Positions 5,800-5,969 of a stretch of DNA of 5,969 nt are shown piece by piece. The translations under genes were made by a program, and so were the position numbers. Source of the DNA: Clostridia bacterium. Lineage in GTDB: Bacteria > Bacillota > Clostridia > Oscillospirales > CAG-272. The notes under the pieces were generated by a model, which saw only the letters and a program-made list of their open reading frames with translations, had not been told where the DNA came from and made no database searches. The DNA is taken from contig JAFVRI010000106.1 of NCBI GenBank assembly GCA_017504335.1, positions 1 through 5,969 on the forward strand, read 5' to 3'. Numbering within the stretch: the first letter of the stretch is position 1; every line of letters starts with the position of its first letter.

Positions 5800-5969
5800 T
5801 AACGGGGCAAACCACGCATACATGAAATGGTGTATCATCCTGAGCGGAGGTATCTGAGGGAGAGTGCGTAACATAGAAAACAACATTAAACAATCGGATA
5901 TGCCTTTTATTTGAATAGAAGACAATGTATCCGTTTATATCTATCCTGTAGGGGGCGACGTCCTCGACG
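5800..5969. other. Intergenic region without a recognisable gene
   Basis: Together with the 3' untranslated region from 5597 this makes a gene-free stretch of about 370 nt. No open frame here has both a ribosome binding site and recognisable protein character. Two segments, TCATCCTGAGCGGAGGTATC and onward (5835-5862) and TGTAGGGGGCGACGTCC and onward (5947-5969), resemble from memory short dispersed intergenic repeats common in gut Clostridia genomes; the second is cut by the window edge. A weak promoter-like pair (TTGAAT 5911-5916, TTTATA 5934-5939, 17-nt spacer) is not convincing by itself. Confidence 0.4.

Noticed and set aside
5711..5893. 60-codon minus-strand frame across the terminator
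   Set aside because: It runs through the terminator stem and A/T repeats, has no ribosome binding site and shows no protein-like composition.
5911..5939. Promoter for a gene beyond the window (TTGAAT, 17 nt, TTTATA)
   Set aside because: Each hexamer matches consensus only partly (about 4/6 and 3/6), which is common by chance in A/T-rich sequence, and no gene start is visible downstream.

Overview
The window looks like part of a chromosomal sugar-acid catabolism operon from an anaerobic, gut- or rumen-type member of the Bacillota (Clostridia). The grounds are indirect: a strong AGGAG-type ribosome binding site before each complete gene, a D-mannonate oxidoreductase of the short-chain dehydrogenase (SDR) type known from Bacillus rather than the long-chain enterobacterial type, moderately high G+C with C/G-rich third codon positions, and a classical U-tract terminator. 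There is no rRNA, tRNA, phylogenetic marker gene, transposase or phage gene, so the assignment is tentative.

Layout, all on the + strand: (1) the C-terminal end of mannonate dehydratase uxuA (1-212, cut by the window edge); (2) a 278-residue SDR, probably D-mannonate oxidoreductase/fructuronate reductase (233-1069); (3) a 280-residue TIM-barrel sugar isomerase/epimerase-like protein (1086-1928); (4) a Gfo/Idh/MocA oxidoreductase interrupted by an in-frame amber codon at 2539-2541 (1951-3144); (5) and (6) two intact paralogues of it (3226-4407 and 4427-5596). Gaps between genes are 16-22 nt except for 81 nt between genes 4 and 5, which holds a GC-rich hairpin. After gene 6 come a G-rich 9-nt tandem repeat, an A/T inverted-repeat cluster, a strong Rho-independent terminator (5753-5799) and about 170 nt with no gene.

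How the genes may work together: UxuA and the SDR carry D-fructuronate through D-mannonate to 2-keto-3-deoxygluconate, the core of glucuronate use. The TIM-barrel protein and the tandem Gfo/Idh enzymes resemble the oxidise-then-isomerise/eliminate modules that handle glycosides, inositols or unusual sugar acids. A reasonable inference is that they convert a less common uronide or sugar derivative into an intermediate of the UxuA/UxuB route. The substrate cannot be read from the sequence.

The most notable points are the amber codon at a glutamine position conserved in both paralogues, in a gene whose downstream half is otherwise intact and conserved; the tandem triplication of Gfo/Idh genes; and the structured DNA in the 3' untranslated region.
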